A DNA stretch of 64,000 nucleotides from Neovahlkampfia damariscottae (lineage: Eukaryota; Heterolobosea; Selenaionea; Neovahlkampfiida; Neovahlkampfiidae), in NCBI GenBank assembly GCA_016618085.1, contig JABLTG010000028.1:62001-126000 (forward strand), in the 5' to 3' direction. This document shows, piece after piece, positions 20,816 through 31,316 of the stretch. The position numbers and the translations under genes are program-made. Within the stretch, counting starts at the first letter, position 1. Each line of letters opens with the position of its first letter. The notes below the pieces were generated by a model. The model saw nothing but the letters and a program-made list of their open reading frames with translations, had not been told where the DNA came from and did not search any database.

Positions 20816-21560
20816 TTATTTTGTGGTTGAACTTCCAGCTTGCACTCCAGAGCATCTATGAAATGATGGAAATCCACAAGCAATAAACACAACAATGATT
20901 ACAATCACTACTACAATGATAAAACAAAAGAGTAGTAAAAATAAAATGAGACAGATCAATCTTGTCGAAAGAAAATTAGATTTAAATTTTCTTACATTGC
21001 TAATGTTTTCCTCTTTAATCTTTTTGATTTTTTTTGAAATTGTTTTGAATCTTCTTCAAGTTGTTCACCCAATTTATCAATTTCTTGCAATTCTTCGCCT
21101 CTTTGAATGACTTTATCAATATTTTCAATCATAATATCTTTTAATTCTTCTACTTTTTCATTTACTTGTGGAAGTAAATCAGATTTGGGATCATTCCAAA
21201 AACTTAATTCATGTTGTAAAATTCTGTTGATATTTGAACTTGTAAGAGTCACTCTTATAACTTGATCATGTATATTAGTCATAAAACTCCAGACTACCCT
21301 CATTTTTGAATCTTTTTCTACACAAAAAAGAGTCATATTCCCTTTTCTTTGATAATGAATATTAAATCTGTGGAACTGATTAAGAAAAATAAATTTGAGT
21401 ACTTATCGGACTCTATAGTTCTTTTATGATCATTTTTTGGTATTGTTGGATAGATTCGATCGACAATTAACTCTCTATAAGTTTTTTTATTTTTGAAGTT
21501 GGTAGCACAGCTTTCACCTTCCACTGTTTCGTTTATTAATAACAGTGAATAATATATCAT
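20816..21560 (-). CDS. R-SNARE with longin domain (VAMP7/Sec22-like)
   Basis: Exons 21403..21560, 20996..21367 and 20816..20960, 224 residues. The first ATG gives MIYYSLLLINE, the beta strand that opens longin domains. The domain continues through FNIHYQRKGNMTLFCV, read across a 35-nt intron. The SNARE motif (about 120-180) has the central arginine in DKVIQRGEELQEID. A third exon supplies a C-terminal membrane anchor (LFLLLFCFIIVVVIVIIVVF) and a short luminal tail. R-SNAREs sit on vesicles and zipper with three Q-SNAREs to fuse membranes. The gene is head-to-head with the SM protein Sly1, 214 bp between ATGs. Confidence 0.85.
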
Positions 21561-21774
21561 ATTCGAAGAAGGCAATTGGTTGATCTGATGCTCAAATAAA
21601 ATTCAACTTCAAGTAAAACTCATCCTCTTATCAAAAATTTCCACGATGGATCATCCAATGAAAACCACTCTACAACAGAATTCCTTTTCAACTGTTCTTG
21701 TGTCAAATTATGTAAAATTCAACTGAATTGATTAGTTTTTTTTCCGAAGAATAATCCAATCAATTTCATCTTCA
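21561..21774. promoter_or_regulatory. Shared divergent promoter of the R-SNARE and Sly1 genes
   Basis: These 214 bp separate two start codons that point away from each other. A CCAATT box lies 10-15 nt upstream of the R-SNARE ATG on its own strand. A CCAATC box (21756-21761) lies 14 nt upstream of the Sly1 ATG. Each gene thus has its own box, as elsewhere in the window. Confidence 0.55.
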
Positions 21775-23886
21775 ATGTCTTTACTTCAATCCCAAAAGAG
21801 TAAACTTTTATTTTCAAATTAAACATACAAAAAAGATTCAGTTCTGAAAATCCTTCAAACAGTAGTTGAAGGTAATGACCTTGAATTCACAGAAGAAATA
21901 AAAACTAAAAAAATTCAAAACATCAATACCGTTAAAAAAGTCGGAAGGAGTTTAATTGAACATAAAAGTCAATGGAAAGTATTAATTTTTGATGAATTTT
22001 CAAAAAATATTTTGGTACCACTTTTAAAAGTTGGTGACTTGAAAGGTTTAGGAGTTACTCTTCGAATGTAATTTAAAAAAAAAAATAAAAAAAAAAAATT
22101 CAAAAGGAACATAAAAGACAAAAGAGAACAGATTTCAGATGCTCCTGCGTTATATATTATTCAACCAACAAGAGAAAATATTGACTTAATCTGTCAAGTA
22201 TTATTTTTATTTTTTAAAATTGATTTTAAGGATTGTGAAAAAAATCTTTATGAAAGTTTCTATTTAAATTTTGTTCAACCTTCAACAAGAGATACTTTAG
22301 AATATTTAGCAACCAAATTAGTTGAAAATGGTTGCACAGATAAAATAGCAAAAGTTTATGATCAATTTTTGAATTTTCTTTGTGTAGAAACTAATTTCTT
22401 TACTTTAGACTTGAAAGAAATCTTCATTAACGTAATTTTTTATTGTTCAATTTTTTTTTAACTTTTTCAAAAAGATTCATAAAAAGAAGAATCAAACAGA
22501 AGATGAATTACTAAAAATATTGGAACCTGTGATTAATGGATTGATTTCAGTTGTTTTAACTATGGAAATGATACCTATTATTGCATGTGAAAAAGGTGGA
22601 AATGCAGAAATTGTTTCTAGAAAATTAGAAAAAAAATTAAAAAATTTATTATCAGATCGAACTTATTTATATCAATATCAAGTTGATTCATATCACAAAA
22701 AGAGACCTGTTTTAATTATAACAGATAGAGATATTGATTATGCAGTTTGTATTCAACATAAATGGATTTATAAATCAATGGTACATGATTTATTCAATAT
22801 GAAACAAAATACAGTTTTTGTTTCTGAATTAAAAAAAGAAGAAGCAATTGAAGATGATTTAATCAACTCAAAAAAAAAAAAATATGATATTGATTTTGAT
22901 GATGAATTTTGGAATGAAAATTCCAATTCAAGATTTGAAGATTTTGCTGAAATTTTAACAAAAAAATTAAAAGAATATACAACATCTTTAGGTGATTTTA
23001 ATAAAAAAACTGGATTGAATTTAGAAGAAGATGCTTTATTAGGTGAACAAGCAGTTGATAATATTAAAGGTGAACAAAAATTATCACAAAATATGGTTGA
23101 TGATGTAATGAGTTTAATTGAAGGAAAAAAGAGAATTAATATGCATGTAAATATTTCATATGCTGTTTTACATGAAATTAAAACAAGAAAATTAGATGAA
23201 TTTGTTGCAATTGAAGAATCTTTAATTGAAAATCGTCAATTGGATAAAAATCTTTTATTAACTTTAGTAAGAGATGATAAAAAAGGTTCAATTGAAGATA
23301 AATTAAGATTATTGTTGATTGATTATTTAGCAAAACTTCAATGTCAAAATGCATCTTCATTGAACAAATCAGAAGTTGAAGAATTAGAAAGAATTATATT
23401 ACAAGGAAGAGGTACTTATTCAATTCCAGAATATGAAACATTAAAATATTTAACATCACATTTAGAATTAAAAGAAGAAAAGAAACATAAAAGATATGAG
23501 TCTTCAAATATGATCTTTAATAGTGTTAGTTTCTTATTGAATATTTAATTTTTTAGATTTTACAAATGGGTCAAAATATTGTCAAAGGAAATGAATTAGA
23601 AGTTGATTTACCAATAACTCAATTGGTTTCTCAAATTATGGAAAAGAAATTGGATTCAATTCTTTATTTGGATCCAAAATCTGTTAAGAATTCAACTATT
23701 TCAATTGATGGTTTTAATGATGCTATTGTTTTTGTAATTGGAGGAGGTAATTATTTAGAACATGATAATTTAACAAAATATGCTCAAAAAAATTCAAAAT
23801 CAATTGTTTATGGATGTTCAAATATTGTTACAGGATCAGAATTTTTGGGTGAATTAAGTGAATTGTTCATGAGCAAAAAAAATTAA
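21775..23886 (+). CDS. SLY1: Sec1/Munc18-family protein, Sly1 type
   Basis: Six exons (21775..21799, 21836..22067, 22107..22197, 22231..22431, 22475..23524, 23557..23886) give 642 residues, the usual length. SM proteins clasp SNARE bundles; Sly1 acts in ER-Golgi traffic. Recognisable blocks are WKVLIFDEFSKNILVPLLK near the N-terminus, IIQPTRENI, RPVLIITDRDIDYAVCIQHKW (LDRNMDL-type block), the helical hairpin with LSQNMVDDVMSLIEGKKRINMH, and the C-terminal IVFVIGGGNYLEHDNL with IVYGCSNIVTGSEFL. The first exon codes only 8 residues. All introns are 32-43 nt. Sly1 rather than Vps45, Vps33 or Sec1 is judged from the GGGNYxE and YGxxxI end. Confidence 0.9.
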
Positions 23887-24082
23887 AAAGTTTTATTTTT
23901 GAAGAATATCAGTTCCCATCAATCTTTTTATGTGGTTTTTCTGGAATGCAAATAACATTTCTTTAATTTTGCTACACCTCGAGTTTCAATGAACCTCCTC
24001 CCAAACCAGAAAATAATTCTCCGAAGTGAATCAATTTGTGATTAATGAATTGTAAACCAATCAAGTGTTAACTCTCGGAAGA

Positions 24083-25262
24083 ATGAGCAAGTTTATTCCA
24101 GAATCTGTAAACTACTTTTTCACAAGAAAGTGCAATTACAATTGTGGGTTTTGTTTTCACACAAGCAAAAATTCTTTTGTTCTTGATATTGATGATAAGA
24201 TGTTGGTGTTGATGGACCACTTAAAGATGCAGGATTTGATTTTCAATCATTTACAAAACGTGGAGGTTATTATGATTGGACAAGAGAATTGGATACATTC
24301 ACAGAAGAAGAAAAGAAGGAAATTTTAAATAGAAGAAATTCCAAAAGAAATAATTTAATTTCATCTGTTTGTTTTATGTTATGGACAAAGTGTAATTATT
24401 CTTGTGAATTTTGCTGGCATCCAGATAAACAAGAAGACTCAAAATTTGATCTTTCAGCAGCAAGACATGCAATCTCATTATTAATTCAAAATGGAGCAAA
24501 AAAAATTGTAAGCCAATCATTTACTATTGATAAAAATAGAATTTTTGTGGAGGTGAACCATTCTACAAGAAAAAAGGAGAACATTTAGGTGAATTATTAA
24601 AATATACAAAATTATTGGATCAAGATTGTTTTACGTCAGTAGTGTCCAATGGAAGTTTAATTGAAGAAAAATGGATGGAAAACTACTCAAAATATCTTGA
24701 TTCATTAGCAATTAGTGTTGACTCATTTGAAAAAGAAACAAATCAAAAAATTGGTAGAAAAGATTTAAAACAATCAACTCTTCCATTCTCCAAATTATTA
24801 CAACTCAAACATTTTTGTGAAAAATATGAAATTAAATTTAAATTAAATACAGTAGTAAATACATCAAATTATGAAGAAAATATGATAAACTTTGTGAAAG
24901 AATTAAATCCAATTCGTTGGAAAGTATTTCAAGTTGCTCCTCGATACAATCAAAATTATGGTCCTGATGCTCCAAATAGAATGAATGTCGAAAAATACTT
25001 GATTTCAAAAAATCAATTTCAGTCATTTGTTGATTTTCACAAAAAAGAAATACCATATTTACAAGATGAATCAGTTGATGATTTAGATAATTCTTATCTT
25101 GTTTTAGATCCAAATTATTGTTTTTCTTTTGCATTGGATGATGGAACAGAAAAACCAACAAAATCTATCTTGGACATTGGTGTTGAAAATGCATTGAAAG
25201 AATCAAGTTTTTGTGAAGAAAAACGAAGAAACAGGAAAGGTTCAGGATTTGACATTGAATAA
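24083..25262 (+). CDS. Viperin-like radical SAM enzyme with a duplicated cysteine motif
   Basis: Viperins are radical SAM enzymes that make ddhCTP, an antiviral chain terminator. The part from about 24330 fits well: CNYSCEFCWHPDK (CxxxCxxC), an intron at 24508..24539 that restores FCGGEPF, VVSNGSLIEEKWM, LAISVDSF, NPIRWKVFQ and SILDIGVENAL. Upstream, after a CCAATCA box and an ATG, comes a second viperin-like start: VNYFFTRKCNYNCGFCFHTSK at ~24110-24170. The two parts are in different frames, and I could not find a clean splice joining them near 24190-24215. The gene is therefore either spliced in a way I do not see, a head-to-tail partial duplication, or frameshifted. The catalytic half is solid; the 5' structure is not. 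Confidence 0.7.
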
Positions 25263-25268
25263 AATCTT

Positions 25269-26487
25269 TTACTCTTTGAGAGATGTTTGATGTAAAAGTT
25301 TCTGATAGGAAATGAAATTTAGGTATGAATAACTTAACACAAATCTAGCCCAAGTATCACTCAAATTTGTCGAAATTTCATTTTCAATCTCAAAAAAGAA
25401 ATTATCATCAATTGTGTCCATTTTTCTACGTGTTTCAAAAATCTTTTTGTTTTTGTTTGAAATATTCACCTAATCATATTAGTGATCTTTAACATACCTC
25501 TAATTCTGAATCTGAATTAAAATACAAATTTCCAATTTTTTCGATTTGAATCAATCTTAGTTCTTCTGATTTCATTTCTTTATTTTTGAATATCTTCATA
25601 GCATTTCACATTTTCAACTGCAAATTCTAATTCTGAGAATTCGGTGAACAAATTCCACAACTTTTCATTTTTAAATGAATTTTTCAGGTGATCTGCATTT
25701 CTGAACAGATTTTCCCAATTTTCTCAGAACATTCAAAATGGATACAACTGTCAAAAATAAACAACAAAACAAGATGAAAACAAATTCAAGTACATTTCCT
25801 AAGCTCATAAAAATGATTCTGTTCACATTAAATTTCTGAAGCAAGTTAATTGAAATAAACAATGGGAGTAAAATCACAAGACCTAAAAGATAAAATTGAA
25901 TTCTAAAATAGAGAACATCTTCAACAAAAGCAGTTCTGAGATAAAAAAAAGGAAAACAAATTTTTTCCCATGATTTTACCTTTTGATGTTTGATTTTTTT
26001 AAAAATACGAATAGTTAAAAGTGTTAAATCAATAATCATTAAAATGCATGAAAACAGTGTGACCATTCCAATACATATATAATACCAAATCAATAAGAAT
26101 AAAATGTTTCTTGAAAAAATTCTTCCAAAAAATAAAATTCCCAGATTGGTAAAAAAGCAAATGATTTGAAATGCAGGAAATACAAATGGATTGCTCAAAA
26201 ACAACAGTAAACGTATATGAAGTTTCATCTTTGGTTTTTTAGGATTTTGATAAATAGATTTTCTATAATTTAAATAAACAAGCAATAGTTCTTATTCCAT
26301 TGTAAGAATAAAAACTTAAATCTCCAACTTTAGTTTGAAATCCGTTTTTCGTTTTGCTCGAAAAGAGGAACCCTGCTGCTGTCCTATTTCCGGATAATAA
26401 TCTGTTTGGATTATAAGAAATTTGAAAGAACGTAATAGTTGTACCATAAATGACTGAAAACAAAGCAAAAAGTATCTTCCACTTCAT
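25269..26487 (-). pseudogene. Seven-transmembrane RGS protein, probably decayed
   Basis: Reading leftwards, a signal peptide (MKWKILFALFSVIYG) is followed by a run of hydrophobic helices (for example ILFLLIWYYICIGMVTLF and LEFVFILFCCLFLTVVSIL). An RGS domain follows: LWNLFTEFSELEFAVENV and, across a clean 28-nt intron, LSDTWARFVLSYSYLNF. RGS domains speed GTP hydrolysis by G-alpha. Two joins, one between the last membrane helix and the RGS start and one inside the RGS domain (near 25585), change frame without a usable GT-AG pair, so the gene looks frameshifted. Sequencing error is possible. The intact relative is at 58631-60365. An ATTGG box lies about 20 nt upstream of the ATG. Confidence 0.55.
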
Positions 26488-26538
26488 CCTCTTTACGCGT
26501 CCAATCACCAGTCGCTTATTTTGGACAAATAAAATTCT

Positions 26539-27003
26539 TTATTTTTTCATACAACAATTTTTAAATTTCTTATTAGAACCACACTCACATTTTGAATGAG
26601 GATCTTTAAATTTTTCTTCTTTTGCCAAATCAAATAAATTTGGGTTAGTTGTGGCACTCGTTGGATTATCTATTTTTCTAATATTCATTTCATTTAACAA
26701 ATCATCTGGTGTAAAAGTTCCTGCTATTTTTTCATAGTTTTTATTGAAAACTGAATATGCAGAAATTCCTGTTTTCTTTCCAGAAAAATCCAAATTGAAA
26801 AATATTAATAACATGGTTGTTAATATTAAATAAATTATCATAAATTCATTTTGATAACAAACTTTACAGAAATAGATCCAAAAAGTTATGAAAAATATAA
26901 ATATCCATCTTCTTGAGAAAATATCTACCATTTTGTATTTATAGTAAGAAACATACCAAAGAATTGGATTTTCTATAGCATTACATTTAAAAAATTTGCT
27001 CAT
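26539..27003 (-). CDS. SAYSvFN-domain membrane protein with a C-terminal SEC-C zinc motif
   Basis: A 154-residue protein without introns. The ATG giving MSKFFKCNAIENPILW is preferred because a CCAATC box lies about 40 nt upstream and no ATG lies further up. Two hydrophobic helices (about 32-70) precede the hallmark ISAYSVFNKNYEKIAGTFT (about 82-100). SAYSvFN proteins (SAYSD1 in animals) are ER-membrane proteins that deal with ribosomes stalled at the translocon. The C-terminus is a SEC-C-like zinc knuckle, CECGSNKKFKNCC, a motif also found on SecA. The combination is unusual; see findings. Confidence 0.75.
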   Translation of the reverse strand: MSKFFKCNAIENPILWYVSYYKYKMVDIFSRRWIFIFFITFWIYFCKVCYQNEFMIIYLILTTMLLIFFNLDFSGKKTGISAYSVFNKNYEKIAGTFTPDDLLNEMNIRKIDNPTSATTNPNLFDLAKEEKFKDPHSKCECGSNKKFKNCCMKK

Positions 27004-27067
27004 CCTTGTTATTGAACTTGAAAAATTGAAAAACAATTTTGATTGGCCTCTTTGATACATTCAATCA

Positions 27068-27232
27068 ATGAATAATGCTTTAACTTCAGATGAATCGATC
27101 AAATATGCACTTTCATGTCCAATGCATTGGAATATAATAATACACAACATCAATCCAGAAACGACAAGTAAAATTCAGTACATGAAAGAAATTGAAAATC
27201 TTAAAATCGGAAATATGGAATCAAGTCCTTGA
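27068..27232 (+). CDS. Short ORF, perhaps the cut-off 5' end of a host gene
   Basis: A 54-codon frame whose ATG stands 20 nt from the ATTGGCC box that, on the other strand, serves the SAYSvFN gene. This is the arrangement of real divergent host gene pairs in this window. The peptide has no recognisable motif. The frame stops just before the flank of the capsid-bearing element, so it may be the first exon of a gene cut by that insertion (inference), or simply noise. Confidence 0.3.
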   Translation: MNNALTSDESIKYALSCPMHWNIIIHNINPETTSKIQYMKEIENLKIGNMESSP

Positions 27233-27356
27233 AAATTCAAAACAATAAGACTCCCAGGTAATTAGTCACGTTATCAGAATAAACATCAGTTTCCAAGTTG
27301 AAGTTTGTGGTTTCAACCGAACAAAGATGGTTTTTTGATTATAACGTTACTTTTTT

Positions 27357-27452
27357 CCGAATAAATGTGGCTAATCTGAACAAGTAGTGTTATTCCGAAT
27401 AAGTAGGTTTTCAACAAATAAGTAGTATTACTACGAACAAGAACTATAAAAG
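27357..27452 (+). promoter_or_regulatory. Five 19-bp iterons followed by a TATA box
   Basis: Copies begin at 27357, 27376, 27395, 27414 and 27433, exactly 19 bp apart, with the consensus CCGAAYAAGTAG plus a weaker T-rich half. A further, looser copy starts at 27317. Immediately after the array stands TATAAAAG (27445-27452), about 200 bp before the major-capsid-like gene. This looks like a promoter with tandem activator sites; an iteron-type origin is the alternative. Confidence 0.6.
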
Positions 27453-27653
27453 CGCATTAAAATAACTAACAAATATTCACAACTTTCGAATATCCAAGAG
27501 TAGATAGTCTCCAGACAGTCCTCTTTATTTTTTTGTTCAGTCAGTCGTTTTATCAAATTTTAGTCGTACATTTGCGCTTTTCACAATACATTTCACTTAT
27601 TCACTCATTTACAGTTACTCAAACTCATTTCAAACTCATTCATTCATTCAAAT

Positions 27654-28990
27654 ATGCAATCAGAACCAAATCAAATTTATCAATCATTAATCTCAAGTGT
27701 CAAACAACACATTTCATTTGAAATTTATCAAGAAGCTATTTTTAAACCACTTCAAACCAACAAATTCGAAGGAGAAAAAATTTCTGAAATCACTACTACT
27801 TTCAAATTTTAACTTGTCAATCCAGAGAAATTTCTCAAGCATCACTTGAATCTCAGAGAAATCTACGACCACCCAGCTGAAAGCCTTGTCAAACAACACA
27901 AAGTCTTAGATTTTAAAGACAGAGATATTGCTGTGATTCTTACAATCAAACAAACACCGTAAAAGATATGCAATATTCAGCAACCTTTGCAAATTATGAA
28001 AGAATGTTTTGTTTCAAAAGAGCGATGAAAGCAAATTCAACTTTGGAAAATATTGATGCTACACTTGTCAGCTATGATTTATACTTCCAATATTATACAC
28101 CTAAATTGCTCTCTAATATTCCAAAAACTGTTGTTTACCCACATCAAGAAATTGAATTTTATCCATCCAACACAGTAGAAGGTACAGCAGGAACTGAATT
28201 CACATTGAATTTTAATTCTTTGAACCTTTCGGGTGTTCCAAGAAAAATGATACTGTGGATTTCAGAAAGACATTCAGATATCGTCGGAATTGGAGCAAGT
28301 AAATTAAATCTTGAAAATTTACGTAAAACTGATACAGCAAAGGCTAAAATTAACAGTGTGAGCATTACATATGGAAATAGACAATCCACCTTAGCAAATG
28401 CGAAACCTGAAGATTTGTACGAAATTGCAAAGAAAAGAGGATTAAATATGACTTACAAACAATTCGTCAAATATATTGGATCATATTGTGCATTTGAATT
28501 TGGTGAAGATATTCCATTATCTGAAAGTGAAGCACCTGGTCTTAATTCAAATCCTCAATTATCAATGACTGTCAAAGGTATTGATGTTGATGGAGTAGAT
28601 AGACATTGGCAATTAAATACTGTTCTTTTCTTTGATGGGGTTGTTACAATTGTCAATGGTGGTTCATGTATCAAACAAAGAAACGTTTTGAATGCTAATG
28701 ATATTATTGATACATTGCAAAGAGATTACGAAATGGTTTATCCATCAGCTTATCATCAAAATCGATTTGGTGGTAGTCCACTTGCTGTTTTGTCATCAAT
28801 TTTACCGATTGCCAAGGGAATTCGAGGAGCAATTCAAACAGGTGCACCTATTGCTAAAATGATTGCTGACGGAGCTGAAAAAATCGGTTTAGGTGTAGCA
28901 GTCAATGAAAAAGGCAAAAAGAAAAAAGCAGGTAGAATTTCAGGCGGTGAAGTAATCAGCAGGTCCCAGTTGTCAAGTAATGGTTATTAA
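27654..28990 (+). pseudogene. Major-capsid-like gene of the fossil element
   Basis: The longest open part is 340 residues. It resembles the double-jelly-roll major capsid proteins of Polinton-like viruses and virophages: a receptor-like segment DLYEIAKKRGLNMTYKQF, a strand with FGEDIPLSESEAPGLNSN, then QLSMTVKGI. The C-terminus is Gly/Lys-rich (SSILPIAKGIRGAI and similar). The assignment rests on pattern recognition and gene order, not on a search. The region looks broken, with about two interruptions. Confidence 0.6.
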
Positions 28991-29046
28991 ATTAATTAAA
29001 TAATTTGTTTTTTCATTATCTTCAATAAATAATGAAAATTATCTCC

Positions 29047-29149
29047 CATAAAATGTTGTCCTTAAAAAGTAAAATAAATTTTTTTTAAAATAGAAAAATA
29101 TTAAAAATTAAAAAAATGTTTTTGTGAAAATCAAGGACAACATTTTATG
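29047..29149. repeat. ~100-bp inverted repeat, copy 1
   Basis: Arms 29047..29063 and 29133..29149 are perfect complements over 17 bp, with the core GTTGTCCTT/AAGGACAAC. The 69-nt loop is almost only A and T and contains AAAAAAATGTTTT, shared with copies 2 and 3. It lies between the convergent capsid-like and penton-like genes. Confidence 0.85.
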
Positions 29150-29164
29150 TAAATGAAAATATGA

Positions 29165-30253
29165 TTAAAATTGATTATCAAACTTTTTAAAATATAATTT
29201 CATAGTTGATGTACTATTTGGTGAAACTAATAACGGTTCCAAACGACCATGTTGATCCATATAGTAAGCTTGAATATCAATATATTTGATATCATCAGCA
29301 ACCAACATATCAATCCATTCGAAATTAACAGCTGTGTATGTTTGTAATGATCTTGAGTGTAAAGCGGATTTATCTTCTAAATCAAATTCAAAGTTTTTCA
29401 AAATTCTATCATTTTCTGTGGTTGTAGTTGAAACAAAGTCTCTTGTACTGTTGAAAAATTCAGTTCTAATTGGTAGTTGACTTGTTGTAAAGACAATGCT
29501 TCTAATTTGATATAATTTGTAAATGGTACAATAAAATCCTTGAACTAATATTGCATCTGCTCCTGTACTTGTATTTATTGCTAAATTTCTTGTTTGAATT
29601 ACTTCATTTTTAATATTGTTGTTACCAGAATAATAAACATCAATTCTAATATCTCTACCTTGGTCCAAATTTGCTTTTGTATGTGGAAAATTATTAAATA
29701 AATTCCATAGGTTGCTATTCATGTAAAGTTTATGAGTATCCAATAAATTCATAAATTCAGTTGGAAATACAATATCAATGATAGCGGTGTTTCTATCAAA
29801 AACAAAATATGGAACTTTTGCGTCATTTACATTTGTATTTAAACATGCTTCTAAAACTGCTTTGTTCAAAATTTGCAAGAATTGATCAATTGTCCAAATT
29901 TTTAGATCACTCGAATCTGCATCATTAAAACTTTCATGTTGTAAATAAGATTGATAAACATTGCCATCAATATCTTGAACTGTGACAGAATAATATTGGT
30001 TGTTTGGTGTTCTGTATGTTTGATTTAATTCATATGATGAGTATTAAGTTGATGGGAAAAACATGATCGGGGTTTCACTTGTGTCAACTTCAAATCTCGC
30101 AACAGCAAGTTTGTAATCGCTGGCTTTTTTAATAATTGGAATACCACGATTATCATTGTATCTAAATGGTTTTGGAACTCCATCTTTGTTAACTGCAATA
30201 ATATCATAATAAACGTTGTCAGTGTCTGGTTCTGTATAATAATTTAGCATCAC
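29165..30253 (-). pseudogene. Penton/minor-capsid-like gene of the fossil element
   Basis: Two stretches fit the single-jelly-roll penton proteins of Polinton-like elements. One carries DYKLAVARFEVDTSETPIMF, the typical N-terminal strand pattern. The other is 237 residues with VPYFVFDRNTAIIDIVFPTE, a long insertion and NFEWIDMLVADDIKYIDIQA. The gene is antisense to the capsid-like gene and sits between inverted repeat 1 and the protease, as in related elements. The assignment is by pattern only. It looks broken, with about one interruption. Confidence 0.5.
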
Positions 30254-30274
30254 TTATATAATGTGGTTAGATTT

Positions 30275-30846
30275 TTATTTTTGAAATACATCATCATACA
30301 AATCTACAATAACAAAGTCGTCATAATTTGCTTTTTTCAATCCCATTTGTTTTAATTCTTTTACTCCTCTTTCCATCATGTTTTTGTATTCTTTTAATGA
30401 TAAATGTTTGTTTGAATTCTTTTAATACAATGCCATCCACAAGTTTGCACTGGAGGAGTTTTCTTCTGAAATTTGTAATGATTGTAACTTAATTTATATG
30501 GTGAATTTAACATCAGCCAACTTAAATATGTGTGATCTTGTTTTAATTTTTTATTCATGTTAAAGTCTGTGAATTTTAATTGCTTATCTGGAAACAAACT
30601 GTATGGATCAAAAAATTCAACTTCTTTATCAGAAATCTTATTTAAACAACAGTAATGCCCATATTGGTCTGTTTGGAGGTACATAATAATTACAGAACCA
30701 TTATTCATATGTAATAAATGCTCCAAAGTGTCATAATTTTGTAATTCTGAATAAATTAATAACTTATGTCCTGATATCCTTTGAATTTCTGCATCTGATA
30801 GTGGATAGTGTTTTAACGGTTCTATTTTTTGTTTTAAATCTGCCAT
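30275..30846 (-). pseudogene. Adenain-like maturation protease of the fossil element
   Basis: This matches the adenovirus-type cysteine protease (Ulp1 fold) that matures capsids in Polintons, adintoviruses and virophages. The catalytic elements are in order: the His in QYGHYCCL, the Asp/Glu region VEFFDPYS, and PPVQTCGWHC with the Gln and nucleophilic Cys. A TATAATATAA motif stands just before the ATG instead of a CCAAT box. The gene looks broken near its 3' part, with about one interruption. This is the most confident family call in the element. Confidence 0.7.
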
Positions 30847-30892
30847 TTATATTATAGCCAAATAAAATATAAATTAAAAAATAAACATCCAC

Positions 30893-30990
30893 AAATTGTT
30901 GTCCTTAAAAGTTGAAAAAAAATAATTTTCTGATTGGATAATTTCTTGTTTTTAAAAAAATGTTTTCCCAACTTTTAAGGACAACAATTT
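30893..30990. repeat. ~100-bp inverted repeat, copy 2
   Basis: Arms 30893..30914 and 30969..30990 are perfect complements over 22 bp, again with the GTTGTCCTT core. An outer AAATAAACA match extends the pairing imperfectly to about 30880-31005. It sits between divergent genes (protease leftwards, a 90-residue ORF rightwards), so it cannot be a simple terminator here. Confidence 0.85.
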
Positions 30991-31036
30991 GGAGATGTGT
31001 TTATTTTAAAATAATAATTTATAAATTTATCATATA

Positions 31037-31309
31037 ATGTCAGTAAAACTAGCTTACGTATTTTGGAGTTACGACGGCGCTCCAACAGATAATGAAATTG
31101 AAATTATTGAAGGTAAAGATTATGACGATTTATATAATAAATTCTATGAATTATTAGATGATACATTCGAGATTGATAATGAACTAGAAGATGCAGAGGT
31201 CGATTATCGTAAACTTAAAGGGATAAAAGGAATTTACAAATTATTAGATGTCATTTATTATTATTTAATTGATAGTTTTAATGTAGCTGTAATTGTGAAA
31301 TTTTTATAA
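31037..31309 (+). CDS. Small acidic protein of the fossil element
   Basis: A 90-residue intact frame rich in Asp, Glu and Tyr, starting MSVKLAYVFWSYDG. The family is not recognised. The AT-rich leader (TTTATCATATA directly before the ATG) is like other genes of the element and lacks a CCAAT box. Inverted repeats 2 and 3 flank it closely on both sides. Confidence 0.45.
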   Translation: MSVKLAYVFWSYDGAPTDNEIEIIEGKDYDDLYNKFYELLDDTFEIDNELEDAEVDYRKLKGIKGIYKLLDVIYYYLIDSFNVAVIVKFL

Positions 31310-31316
31310 ACTTAAA

